Origin: Chondrosia reniformis
Taxonomy: Eukaryota > Porifera > Demospongiae > Chondrillida > Chondrillidae
Length of the DNA stretch: 64,000 nt
Assembly (NCBI GenBank): GCA_947172415.1
Contig: OX359197.1
Coordinates: 1-64,000, forward strand
Reading direction: 5' to 3'
The notes beneath the pieces are model-generated. The model was not told the DNA's origin and did not search any database. It worked only from the letters and a program-made list of their open reading frames with translations. This document shows, piece after piece, positions 31,801-43,300 of the stretch; positions within the stretch are counted from its first letter, which is position 1; every line of letters begins with the position of its first letter. Made by a program: the position numbers and the translations under genes.

Positions 31801-33135
31801 CTCAGTGCACGTTAGTTATTAATTTCCTGTTTCTATTCCAAGTCCCATTTCATGTTCCATTCCAAGTCTAATTTCAAGTCCAATTTCATGTTCCATTCCA
31901 AGTCCAATTTCATGTTCCATTCCAAGTCCAATTTCATGTTCCATTCCAAGTCCCATTTCATGTTCCATTCCAAGTCCCATTTCATGTTCCTATTAGTCCA
32001 AAGTCTAATGAGCCCTGTTGTACAGAGCAGTGTCAGTTTACTTTGCAAAGCGCAGACCAGCTGTGTTCAGCAGAAACTGACTGTACCGATGAAGTCTTTT
32101 GCAATGGAATGACTGCAAGCTGTGTGGTCGACGTTGAAAATGGTTTCAAACCTGATGGCACACTTTGTAGTGAGGGGTCTCGTACATGTCGCTCGGGGGG
32201 CTGTACTGGCTCCATCTGTAGTACCATTGGTGCAACAGAATGTGAGTGCAACGACATGAGCAAACCAAATCAGTTTTGTCACGTCTGCTGCCAAACAGAA
32301 AATGGCTGTCAGTCGTCAGGAGATATTGTAAGTTGATATTTTTGTGCTTTTAAAAGTTTTAGAAAATGTTGGAAATTGGTCTGCAGCCGTAGTAACTTGT
32401 TCCGTTCACCCTAGGCTGACTCGCGAATCGACCTCACGGTGAAGGGCTCCGACAGATCATGTAACAGCTTTAATGGTTTGTGCAACCGATTGAGTGCAAC
32501 AGAGTCGGAATGCGTTCCCGTTAACAATGAGGACTTTATTGACATCCTTACCAACCTCTTCAACGAGGAGACGCTGAATGAAGTTCTCTTGTGGCTGCAG
32601 ACCTTTTGGTACATTCCGGTTGGTGTCATCGTGGTCATAGCTGCAGTAGTTATCCTGCTGCCACTCACCTATCGCAAGAAGCCTCTTTCAAAACTCAAAA
32701 CCAGAGTCAACACTTTACGTCGCCGAGCTACATTGAGGTCTGGTCGCCATGACAACATTCAGCAAGCACAGACTGGGGGTGTGGGTGCTAACAGCAGAGG
32801 TGGACGTGCAGCTCGCAGAGATAATGTATACCAACCTAGACGCCTTACAGAAAGTGAGTTATCAAAAACATGACTGTCATGTGACTATCAAATGACTGTC
32901 ATGTGACCCACATGTGACCAATATGTGCTGTTCTCAACCTCATTGTACTTATGTCTGTGGACTTACAGGTGAAGCAATTAAGAGAATCAAGTGTTTTATT
33001 CCTCATGCTGAGGATGGTTTAGTTCGAGGAACTCTTAGACAAAAGGGAAATGAATCAGGAACAGTAAAAGCCCTTTTGGAGATGGGGTTTCCCCTAAAGA
33101 AGCAGAATGTCGATATCCTTCCTATTCATACCTAG
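28851..33135 (+). CDS. ADAM17/TACE-like metalloprotease-disintegrin
   Basis: Ten exons: 28851-28917, 29270-29417, 29863-30002, 30094-30385, 30448-30736, 31183-31606, 31669-31810, 31997-32327, 32415-32853, 32969-33135; 812 residues (human ADAM17 824). It is a type I membrane sheddase. Order: signal peptide (VFSLLLLSVA); prodomain with a probable cysteine switch (TSYCGHLG); furin site VRRKRQ; catalytic domain with zinc motif HEFGHNFGSPHD and Met-turn NYLMYP; disintegrin domain (GNGIIENDEECDCG, CCNLDC); cysteine-rich membrane-proximal domain with CECND...CHVCC as in ADAM17; transmembrane segment YIPVGVIVVIAAVVILLPL; basic Arg-rich cytoplasmic tail. The ADAM17 call over ADAM10 rests on the membrane-proximal domain and the stretch before the membrane helix. 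Introns 1, 5 and 7 are minisatellites. Confidence 0.93.
28978..29231. repeat. 55-bp minisatellite in ADAM17-like intron 1
   Basis: About 4.6 copies of a 55-bp unit starting CATAGGTCACCACTATAGAG, very similar to each other, ending about 38 bases before the exon 2 acceptor at 29269. Confidence 0.93.
29418..29862. other. Large intron 2 of ADAM17-like gene, no further feature
   Basis: 445-bp intron. Apart from a tRNA-like half (about 29735-29765, rejected) I see no gene, repeat or RNA in it. Confidence 0.5.
30742..31166. repeat. 17-bp minisatellite (TCATGTGACCTCACTAG) in ADAM17-like intron 5
   Basis: About 25 units of 17 bp in two alternating forms, TCATGTGACCTCACTAG and TCATGTGACCTTAGTAA/G, making a 34-bp dimer for most of the array, in intron 30737-31182. 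Every unit carries TCATGTGA, an E-box of the type bound by MITF/TFE/USF factors. Confidence 0.95.
31836..31990. repeat. 24-bp minisatellite in ADAM17-like intron 7
   Basis: About six copies of TTCCATTCCAAGTCCAATTT plus CATG, running up to the TTCATGTTCCTATTAG acceptor. The pyrimidine-rich acceptor tract is itself the last copy of the repeat. Confidence 0.92.
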
Positions 33136-33420
33136 TAACCATCCCAATATATATAACCATACACTTTCACAATTGTATATATATATAATCACTGTGTAAT
33201 CACATATCTTAGTGGACTGTGTGTCTATTTATATTGTGAAATAATAATATAATTAAATTATTGGTATATACATATGTATCATCTATATATGTATTGTTGT
33301 ATCAGTATAGTGGAACAATTTTCAGTGAAGCTTTTAAACTTTGCTAATCTAGCTTCAGATCATCTATAAAATGACACTAACTAATTCACAATTATTGTAA
33401 TATAAATTATCTCATGGTCG
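33136..33420. other. Convergent intergenic region ADAM17-like / DCTN6
   Basis: 285 bp, very AT-rich with TATATA runs, between two convergent stop codons. It should contain both 3' UTRs; AATAAT/AATTAAAT words could serve as polyadenylation signals. No gene seen. Confidence 0.5.
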
Positions 33421-34361
33421 CTAAGAAGAAGTTGCAGGAGCAATCTTTATCAACTTGTGGTAATTTGGAAGTGTCTTTGAGAGCAAGGCCAACTGCTGCG
33501 GGGTGGACACCTAGGGGGTGTGGCATTAGAGATGAGGGAGAGGTATGGAGGAGGGGCAGTGACATACCTTTGGAACTTTCTTCAGGATCCACCTTTCCTG
33601 CCCACTTCCATACACGACTGTCTTTGGAGCAAGTTCTTCTTTTGAAATAACATGGCACTTGGCACCAATAAAGCAATTTTCTGTGATCTTGACTCCGTCT
33701 TCAACTTGACAACACATTTCAAAAGTGTTGTAATCTCCCACTGCACCCGCAGCACAATCTGTGGTTCGGTCAAGGGGCAGTAACACTATTAGCTTAGGTT
33801 TGCTCAAAGATAAAAAGTAAGGAAGGATACATACACCGACATCAAAGACATTTCCATTTCCAATTATAAGCGCCCTTCTCTGGTCCGATTCCTGTTTTCT
33901 AAAGAATGAAATAAAAAATACACACACACGCACGCACACACACACACACACGCACACGCATGCACACATGCTGACTTGTTTATAATTGTTGTTCCTTCCT
34001 TAATCAAATTGTCCTCTCCAATAATGATGGGTCCGCCTTCCGCCAGGATGCGCACATTCGGATGTACAACAGTGTTCGCTCCTAAATATAACAGAGCGAC
34101 AAGCGTTTTAACTACGAAGCACCGCCGCCACAAATATGAAGAACTATCGTAGTTTAGAAGAGCCAAAATAAGATTCGTAGATTCATAATACCTATATGCA
34201 CTAACCAATCGTCACCTCTCCCTTCAATGACGCCTCCTTGCACACGATCGCTAATTGATTAATCTTCGAGGAAGGCCATCCGGAAGGCCTAAAATAAGAA
34301 ATGGTACGAATGATACAATGATATACAGAATAATTGTCAAATCAGCTTACATCTCAGACAT
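33421..34361 (-). CDS. DCTN6: Dynactin subunit 6 (p27)
   Basis: Six exons: 34351-34361, 34206-34288, 33976-34081, 33837-33898, 33568-33758, 33421-33510; 180 residues (human 190). DCTN6 pairs with DCTN5 in the pointed-end complex of dynactin, the dynein adaptor. It is a left-handed beta-helix of hexapeptide repeats: [74 protein letters not shown]. The C-terminal helix [13 protein letters not shown] matches the family ending. The first coding exon is only 11 nt (MSE plus two bases); it is needed because exon 2 has no suitable ATG in phase. Intron 3 (33899-33975) has a CA/CG dinucleotide run. Confidence 0.92.
33918..33968. repeat. CA-type microsatellite in DCTN6 intron 3
   Basis: Imperfect (CA)n with CG interruptions, ACACACACGCACGCACAC-type, in the DCTN6 intron. 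Confidence 0.9.
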
Positions 34362-35910
34362 ATTCTTTAATTTACGATAGCGATAATCGAAACATGCATC
34401 GATACTAATGACTTGGGATGTGCTAATGAATGGTGAGATATAGGGAAAACGATTTATGAAAAATTTAAAATCTCATTGTAAATGTTTCATACATTATTAG
34501 CTCCGTATTCACAGAGATGTATGAAAGGTTTTCAATGAGTTTTGAAAAATTTGATATCTTACTTGGTATAGCAGTTATTTAAAGTACATTTATGGCTCTA
34601 ACTCTGCCAAATGAAGAGATATGAATCTGAAACTCTAGCTCAGCATTTACAGAGATGTATGAAAGGCTTCCAAAGTTTTGAAAATTTTGATATCCACTCA
34701 AATTTGCCTTATCTCTCACCATACATTAACTTCATATAGCAGTAATTTAAAGTAAATTAAGTGCTGTAACTCTTTCATATAAAGAGATATGAATCTGAAA
34801 CTCTATTTCAGTATTCACAGAGATGTATGAAAGGCATCCAATGAGTTTTGCAAATTGTGATATCAACTCAAATTTGTCCTACGTATGTACGTACTTATAG
34901 GGCAAATATGAGTGAACATCAAAATTTGTAAAACTCTTTGGATATGCTTTAAGGATAGCTGTGAATGCTGACAACAAGTTTCAGCTCCACATCTTTCCAA
35001 TTGACAGAGTTACAGCACTAAATGTACATTAGATTGTGCTACACAAATTTAATATATTTATGGTGAGAGATAGGGCAAATATGAGTGAACATCAAAATTT
35101 GTAAAACTCTTTGGATATGCTTTAAGGATAGCTGTGAATGCTGAAAACAAGTTTCAGCTTCACATCTTTCCAATTGACAGAGTTACAGCACTAAATGTAC
35201 ATTAGATTCTGCTATACAAATTTAATATACGTATGGTGAGAGATAGGGCAAATAAGAGTGAACATCAAAATTTGTAAAACTCTTTGGATATGCTTTAAGG
35301 ATGTCTGTGAATGCTGACAAGAAGTTTCAGCTTCACATCTTTCCAATTGACAGAGTTACAGCACTAAATGTACATTAGATTCTGCTATACAAATTTAATG
35401 TATGGTGAGAGATAGGACAAATATGAGTGAACATCAAAATTTGCAAAACTCTTTGGATATGCTTTAAGGATAGCTGTGAATGCTGACAGCAAGTTTCAGC
35501 TTCACTTCTTTCCAATTGACAGAGTTACAGCACTAAATGTACATTAGATTCTTGTATACAAATTTAATGTATAGTGAGAGATAGGGCAAATATGAGTGAA
35601 CATCAAAATTTGTAAAACTCTTTGGATATGCTTTATGTATGTCTGTGAATGCTGACAGCGAGGTTCAGCTTCACATCTCTCCAATTGACAGAGTTACAGC
35701 ACTAAATGTACATTAGATTCTGCTATACAAATTTAATGTATGGTGAGATATAGGACAAATATGAGTGAACATCAAAATTTGTAAAACTCTTTGGATATGC
35801 TTTAAGGATGTCTGTGAATGCTAACACCAAGTTTCAGCTCCACATCTTTCCAATTGACAGAGTTAAAGCACTAAATGTACATTAGATTCTTGTATAGAAA
35901 TTTAATGTAC

Positions 35911-36449
35911 GGGAGTTTCGTAATAATATAAATGGCCGACCTAGAGAAGGGAATATTGAAAATACGTTACTGTTATATGTATATTTGAATGACGAGAACG
36001 CTTTTAAAGATTTTAATGCACGTGGATATTCACTCTGTAATACTTGATTGTTTTGAAGTAGTATCTGTCCATATTATAATATATGGATGTCGCTAAAGTG
36101 AAAAATCGCCAATCGACTGCTAAAGAAACTCCAAAGGAAAAAAATTGGACCATACCGAACGCTACCATCCACGACGCTCAGAGGCCGGGATCGGTGGTAA
36201 CGCTCTGCCGAGTTGAGCTTTGGGTGTCACTTGCGTGAGAAGAACCAGTTCTTCTCGATATGGCCGACTCATATGAATCCTAAGATATCAGATGCCAATC
36301 CCACATTACGTGGAACCCCCCCGAAATCCGGATTATTGGTGAGCACGTCTCTATGGCACCAACCGATTAGGAGACAGCTTCAGAGTCTAAGCGCTACCAA
36401 CCTCTATGGGAACCGCAACCACCATAGAGATGTGTCCAGGTAGGCCTAC
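35911..36449. repeat. Embedded 539-bp element, copy 1
   Basis: Non-monomer sequence inserted in the satellite, from GGGAGTTTCGTAATAATA to the palindrome GTAGGCCTAC. All complete copies are exactly 539 bp and differ at only a few bases. It contains a perfect inverted repeat of nine-base arms (GAGAAGAAC / GTTCTTCTC) at 36237-36256 and 13-base inverted arms at 36344-36356 and 36422-36434. The 76-codon open frame inside lacks an ATG start. Unlike the satellite it has near-balanced base composition. Nature unknown. Confidence 0.9.
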
Positions 36450-36930
36450 TTTATAAGGTTTTTCGCTTTTATTTATATGAAGTTTTGTCCAAAGAAAACG
36501 GTTGTGGTTGGGACCTTTTTTAATATATTTTTCGTTATTTCCAGATCAGTGAATTGTTTCAAGCACATTTGAAGACATAGGCAGTATTAGTGGTTCACCT
36601 GAAAACTGGGAAAAGCGAAAGAAATCCTGTAAGTGTCTTGATGGGCCGAGGAGAACGACTTTTCTGATCCCAATTATTTTCGAGAAATCGTCAATTTATT
36701 CCACTTTAATTCCAGACCAGTGAATCGTTCCAAGCAATTTTACACACATACGCAGTATTTCCAATACATCTCAAAACTGTGGCAAATGGATAAAAGCCTG
36801 TATGTGTCTTGGTGGAGGGAGGAGAGCGACTTTCCGTGACACAGAAAACTAGCGATTGTGAGAGGTCCGATATTTATCGCCTGTACGATATTTATATCTA
36901 TGATCGATATTTCAACTAGGCCGGTTATAT
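36450..36930. repeat. Spacer with imperfect approximately 170-bp direct repeat after element copy 1
   Basis: Sequence found only here in the window. Two halves are similar: CCAGATCAGTGAATTGTTTC (about 36542) and CCAGACCAGTGAATCGTTCC (about 36713), each followed by a GCAGTATT word and then TGTGTCTTGGTGG / AGTGTCTTGATGG and GAGAACGACTTTTC / GAGAGCGACTTTCC. No coding potential seen. Confidence 0.75.
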
Positions 36931-37690
36931 TAGATGTCTGTGAATGCTGAAACAAAGATCTAGCTTCATATCTCTCCATTTGATGGAGTGACAGCCCTCA
37001 AAGTACATTAAATTCTGGTATACAAAGTTAATGTATAGTGAGAGATAGGGCAAATTTTAAGTTTCATCAAAATTTCAAAAACCCATTGGACATGTTGTAT
37101 AGATGTCTGTGAATGCTGACACAAATGTTTAGCTTCATATCTCTCCATTTGATAGAGTTCCAGCCCTCAATGTACATTAAATTAAGATATAGAAAGTTAA
37201 TGTATGGTGAGAGATAGGGCAAATTTTAAGTTTCATCAAAATTTCAAAAACCCATTGGACATGCTCTATAGATGTCTGTGAATGCTGACACAAATGTTTA
37301 GCTTCATATCTCTCCATTTGATAGAGTTCCAGCCCTCAATGTACATTAAATTAAGATATAGAAAGTTAATGTATGGTGAGAGATAGGGCAAATTTTAAGT
37401 TTCATCAAAATTTCAAAAACCCATTGGACATGCTCTATAGATGTCTGTGAATGCTGACACAAATGTTTAGCTTCATATCTCTCCATTTGATAGAGTTACA
37501 GCCCTCAATGTACATTAACTTCTGGTATAGAAAGTTAATGTATGGTGAGAGATAGGGCAAATTTTAAGTTTCATCAAAATTTCACAAACGCATTGGACAT
37601 GCTCTATAGAGATCTGTGAATGCTGACACAAAGGTTTAGCTTCATATCTCTCCATTTGATAGAGTTACAGCCCTCAATGTACATTAGATT
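36931..37690. repeat. Diverged satellite subfamily (169 bp, ATTTTAAGTTTCATC type)
   Basis: Four to five monomers of the same 169-bp period but with distinct sequence: CAAATTTTAAGTTTCATCAA, CCCATTGGACATG, TTAGCTTCATATCTCTCCAT, GAGTTCCAGCCCTCAATGTA. They are nearly identical to each other and about 75-80% similar to the main family by eye, then pass directly back into the main family at about 37690. Confidence 0.9.
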
Positions 37691-38227
37691 CTGCTATACA
37701 AATTTAATGTATGGTGAGAGATATGGCAAATATGAGTGAACATCAAAATTTGTAAAACTCTTTGGATATGCTTTAAGGATGTCTGTGAATGCTGACAGCA
37801 AGTTTCAGCTCCACATCTTTCCAATTGACAGAGTTACAGCACTAAATGTACATTAGATTCTGCTATACAAATTTAATGTATGGTGAGAGATAGGGCATGC
37901 AAATATGAGTGAACATCAAAATTTGTAAAACTCTTTGGATATGTTTTATGGATGTCTGTGAATGCTGACAGCAAGTTTCAGCTGCACATCTTTCCAATTG
38001 ACAGAGTTACAGCACTAAATGTACATTAGATTCTGCTATACAAATTTAATGTACGTATGGTGAGAGATAGGGCAAATATGAGTGAACATCAAAATTTGTA
38101 AAACTCTTTGGATATGCTTTAAGGATGTCTGTGAATGCTAACACCAAGTTTCAGCTCCACATCTTTCCAATTGACAGAGTTAAAGCACTAAATGTACATT
38201 AGATTCTTGTATAGAAATTTAATGTAC

Positions 38228-38766
38228 GGGAGTTTCGTAATAATATAAATGGCCGACCTAGAGAAGGGAATATTGAAAATACGTTACTGTTATATGTATA
38301 TTTGAATGACGAGAACGCTTTTAAAGATTTTAATGCACGTGGATATTCACTCTGTAATACTTGATTGTTTTGAAGTAGTATCTGTCCATATTATAATATA
38401 TGGATGTCGCTAAAGTGAAAAATCGCCAATCGACTGCTAAAGAAACTCCAAAGGAAAAAAATTGGACCATACCGAACGCTACCATCCACGACGCTCAGAG
38501 GCCGGGATCGGTGGTAACGCTCTGCCGAGTTGAGCTTTGGGTGTCACTTGCGTGAGAAGAACCAGTTCTTCTCGATATGGCCGACTCATGTGAATCCTAA
38601 GATATCAGATGCCAATCCCACATTACGTGGAACCCCCCCGAAATCCGGATTATTGGTGAGCACGTCTCTATGGCACCAACCGATTAGGAGACAGCTTCAG
38701 AGTCTAAGCGCTACCAACCTCTATGGGAACCGCAACCACCATAGAGATGTGTCCAGGTAGGCCTAC
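38228..38766. repeat. Embedded 539-bp element, copy 2
   Basis: Same start, end, length and palindromes as copy 1, one visible difference in the CATATG/CATGTG word. Homology to copy 3 continues about 200 bp further right (TATTATAAGGTTTTATCTTC) through a diverged monomer before the main array resumes. Confidence 0.9.
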
Positions 38767-40321
38767 TATTATAAGGTTTTATCTTCTATTTAAATAAAGT
38801 AATTGCCTATGAAAACGCTTGTGGTTGGCGAATATTCAATACTTTAGAATACGGTATTTTTGGATCTGCAGTAACTCGGGTATCCTATTTTGAAATTTTA
38901 CAAAACTAGCAGGATATACTGTATAGCTATATGTGCATACAGCCAAGAGGTTTCAGCTTCATATCTTTCCAATTGACAGAGTTACGGCACTAAATGTAGA
39001 TTAGATTCTGCTATACAAATTTAATGTATGGTGAGAGATAAGGCAAATATGAGTGAACATCAAAATTTGTAAAACTCTTTGGATATGTTTTATGGATGTC
39101 TGTGAATGCTGACAGCCAGTTTCAGCTTCACATCTTTCCAATTGACAGAGTTACAGCACTAAATGTACAATAGATTCTTGCATACAAATTTAATGTATGT
39201 ATGGTGAGAGATAGGGCAAATATGAGTGAACATCAAAATTTGTAAAACTCTTTGGATATGCTTTAAGGATAGCTGTGAATGCTGACAACAAGTTTCAGCT
39301 TCACATCTTTCCAATTGACAGAGTTACAGAACTAAATCTGTATTAGATTCTTGTATACAAATTTAAAGTATGGTGAGATATAGGGCAAATATGAGTGAAC
39401 ATCAAAATTTGTAAAACTCTTTGGATATGCTTTAAGGATAGCTGTGAATGCTGACAGGAAGTTTCAGCTTCACATCTTTCCAATTGACAGAGTTATTGAA
39501 CTAAATGTACATTAGATTCTTATATACAAATTTAATGTACGTATAGTGAGAGATAGGGCAAATATGAGTGAACATCAAAATTTGTAAAACTCTTTGGATA
39601 TGCTTTAAGGATAGCTGTGAATGCTGACAACAAGTTTCAGCTTCACATCTTTCCAATTGACAGAGTTACAGAACTAAATCTGTATTAGATTCTTGTATAC
39701 AAATTTAAAGTATGGTGAGATATAGGGCAAATATGAGTGAACATCAAAATTTGTAAAACTCTTTGGATATGCTTTAAGGATAGCTGTGAATGCTGACAGG
39801 AAGTTTCAGCTTCACATCTTTCCAATTGACAGAGTTACAGCACTAAATGTGTATTAGATTCTTGTATACAAATTTAATGTATGGTGAGATATAGGACAAA
39901 TATGAGTGAACATCAAAATTTGTAAAACTCTTTGGATATGCTTTAAGGATGTCTGTGAATGCTGACAGCAAGTTTCAGCTTCACATCTTTCCAATTGACA
40001 GAGTTACAGCACTAAATGTACATTAGATTCTGCTATACAAATTTAATGTATGGTGAGAGATAGGGCAAATATGAGTGAACATCAAAATTTGTAAAACTCT
40101 TTGGATATGCTTTAAGGATGTCTGTGAATGCTGACAGTAAGTTTCAGCTCCACATCTTTCCAATTGACAGAGTTACAGCACTAAATGTACATTAGATTCT
40201 GCTATACAAATTTAATGTATGGTGAGAGATAGGGCAAATATGAGTGAACATCAAAATTTGTAAAACTCTTTGGATATGCTTTAAGGATGTCTGTGAATGC
40301 TGACAGCAAGTTTCAGCTCCA

Positions 40322-43300
40322 CATCTTTCCAATTGACAGAGTTACAGCACTAAATGTACATTAGATTCTGCTATACAAATTTAATGTATGGTGAGAGATA
40401 GGGCAAATATGAGTGAACATCAAATTTGTAAAACTCTTTGGATATGCTTTAAGGATGTCTGTGAATGCTGACAGCAAGTTTCAGCTCCACATCTTTCCAA
40501 TTGACAGAGTTACAGCACTAAATGTACATTAGATTCTGCTATACAAATTTAATGTATGGTGAGAGATAGGGCAAATATGAGTGAACATCAAAATTTGTAA
40601 AACTCTTTGGATATGTTTTATGGATGTCTGTGAATGCTGACAGCAAGTTTCAGCTTCACATCTTTCCAATTGACAGAGTTACAGCACTAAATGTACATTA
40701 GATTCTGCTATACAAATTTAATGTACGTATGGTGAGAGATAGGGCAAATATGAGTGAAAATCAAATTTGTAAAACTCTTTGAATATGCTTTAAGGATGTC
40801 TGTGAATGCTGACAGCAAGTTTCAGCTCCACATCTTTCCAATTGACAGAGTTACAGCACTAAATGTACATTAGATTCTGCTATACAAATTTAATGTATTG
40901 TGAGAGATAGGGCAAATATGAGTGAACATCAAAATTTGTAAAACTCTTTGGATATGTTTTATGGATGTCTGTGAATGCTGACAGCAAGTTTCAGCTGCAC
41001 ATCTTTCCAATTGACAGAGTTACAGCACTAAATGTACATTAGATTCTGCTATACAAATTTAATGTACGTATGGTGAGAGATAGGGCAAATATGAGTGAAA
41101 ATCAAATTTGTAAAACTCTTTGGATATGCTTTAAGGATGTCTGTGAATGCTGACAGCAAGTTTCAGCTCCACATCTTTCCAATTGACAGAGTTACAGCAC
41201 TAAATGTACATTAGATTCTGCTATACAAATTTAATGTATTGTGAGAGATAGGGCAAATATGAGTGAACATCAAAATTGTAAAACTCTTTGGATATGTTTT
41301 ATGGATGTCTGTGAATGCTGACAGCAAGTTTCAGCTGCACATCTTTCCAATTGACAGAGTTACAGCACTAAATGTACATTAGATTCTGCTATACAAATTT
41401 AATGTACGTATGGTGAGAGATAGGGCAAATATGAGTGAAAATCAAATTTGTAAAACTCTTTGGATATGCTTTAAGGATGTCTGTGAATGCTGACAGCAAG
41501 TTTCAGCTCCACATCTTTCCAATTGACAGAGTTACAGCACTAAATGTACATTAGATTCTGCTATACAAATTTAATGTATTGTGAGAGATAGGGCAAATAT
41601 GAGTGAACATCAAAATTTGTAAAACTCTTTGGATATGTTTTATGGATGTCTGTGAATGCTGACAGCCAGTTTCAGCTTCACATCTTTCCAATTGACAGAG
41701 TTACAGCACTATATGTACATTAGATTCTGCTATACAAATTTAATGTATGGTGAGAGATAGGGCAAATATGAGTGAACATCAAAATTTGTAAAACTCTTTG
41801 GATATGTTTTATGGATGTCTGTGAATGCTGACAGCAAGTTTCAGCTGCACATCTTTCCAATTGACAGAGTTACAGCACTAAATGTACATTAGATTCTGCT
41901 ATACAAATTTAATGTACGTATGGTGAGAGATAGGGCAAATATGAGTGAACATCAAAATTTGTAAAACTCTTTGGATATGCTTTAAGGATGTCTGTGAATG
42001 CTGACAGCAAGTTTCAGCTCCACATCTTTCCAATTGACAGAGTTACAGCACTAAATGTACATTAGATTCTGCTATACAAATTTAATGTATGGTGAGAGAT
42101 AGGGCAAATATGAGTGAACATCAAAATTTGTAAAACTCTTTGGATATGTTTTATGGATGTCTGTGAATGCTGACAGCAAGTTTCAGCTTCACATCTTTCC
42201 AATTGACAGAGTTACAGCACTAAATGTACATTAGATTCTTGTATACAAATTTAATGTATAGTGAGAGATAGGGCAAATATGAGTGAACATCAAAATTTGT
42301 AAAACTCTTTGGATATGCTTTATGTATGTCTGTGAATGCTGACAGCAAGGTTCAGCTTCACATCACTCCAATTGACAGAGTTACAGCACTAAATGTACAT
42401 TAGATTCTGCTATACAAATTTAATGTATGGTGAGAGATAGGGCAAATATGAGTGAACATCAAAATTTGTAAAACTCTTTGGATATGTTTTATGGATGTCT
42501 GTGAATGCTGACAGCAAGTTTCAGCTTCACATCTTTCCAATTGACAGAGTTACAGCACTAAATGTACATTAGATTCTTGTATACAAATTTAATGTATGGT
42601 GAGAGATAGGGCAAATATGAGTGAACATCAAAATTTGTAAAACTCTTTGGATATGCTTTATGTATGTCTGTGAATGCTGACAGCAAGGTTCAGCTTCACA
42701 TCTCTCCAATTGACAGAGTTACAGCACTAAATGTACATTAGATTCTGCTATACAAATTTAATGTATGGTGAGATATAGGACAAATATGAGTGAACATCAA
42801 AATTTGTAAAACTCTTTGGATATACTTTAAGGATGTCTGTGAATGCTAACACCAAGTTTCAGCTCCACATCTTTCCAATTGACAGAGTTACAGCACTAAA
42901 TGTACATTAGATTCTGCTATACAAATTTAATGTATGGTGAGAGATAGGGCAAATATGAGTGAACATCAAAATTTGTAAAACTCTTTGGATATGCTTTAAG
43001 GATGTCTGTGAATGCTGACAGCAAGTTTCAGCTCCAAATCTTTCCAATTGACAGAGTTACAGCACTAAATGTACATTAGATTCTGCTATACAAATTTAAT
43101 GTATGGTGAGAGATAGGGCATGCAAATATGAGTGAACATCAAAATTTGTAAAACTCTTTGGATATGTTTTATGGATGTCTGTGAATGCTGACAGCAAGTT
43201 TCAGCTTCGCATCTTTCCAATTGACAGAGTTACAGCACTAAATGTACATTAGATTCTGCTATACAAATTTAATGTATTGTGAGATATAGGGCAAATATGA

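Noticed and set aside
36213..36443. 76-codon open frame repeated in the embedded satellite element (also at 38530 and 58177)
   Set aside because: It begins at TTG just after an in-frame TAA, has no early ATG, no recognisable motif, and is conserved only because the whole element is conserved at DNA level.
36344..36449. Spliced-leader or snRNA gene within the 539-bp element
   Set aside because: There is a GT-containing CCAGGTAGG and a hairpin, but no Sm site or recognised snRNA motif was seen; kept only as an unexplained structure.
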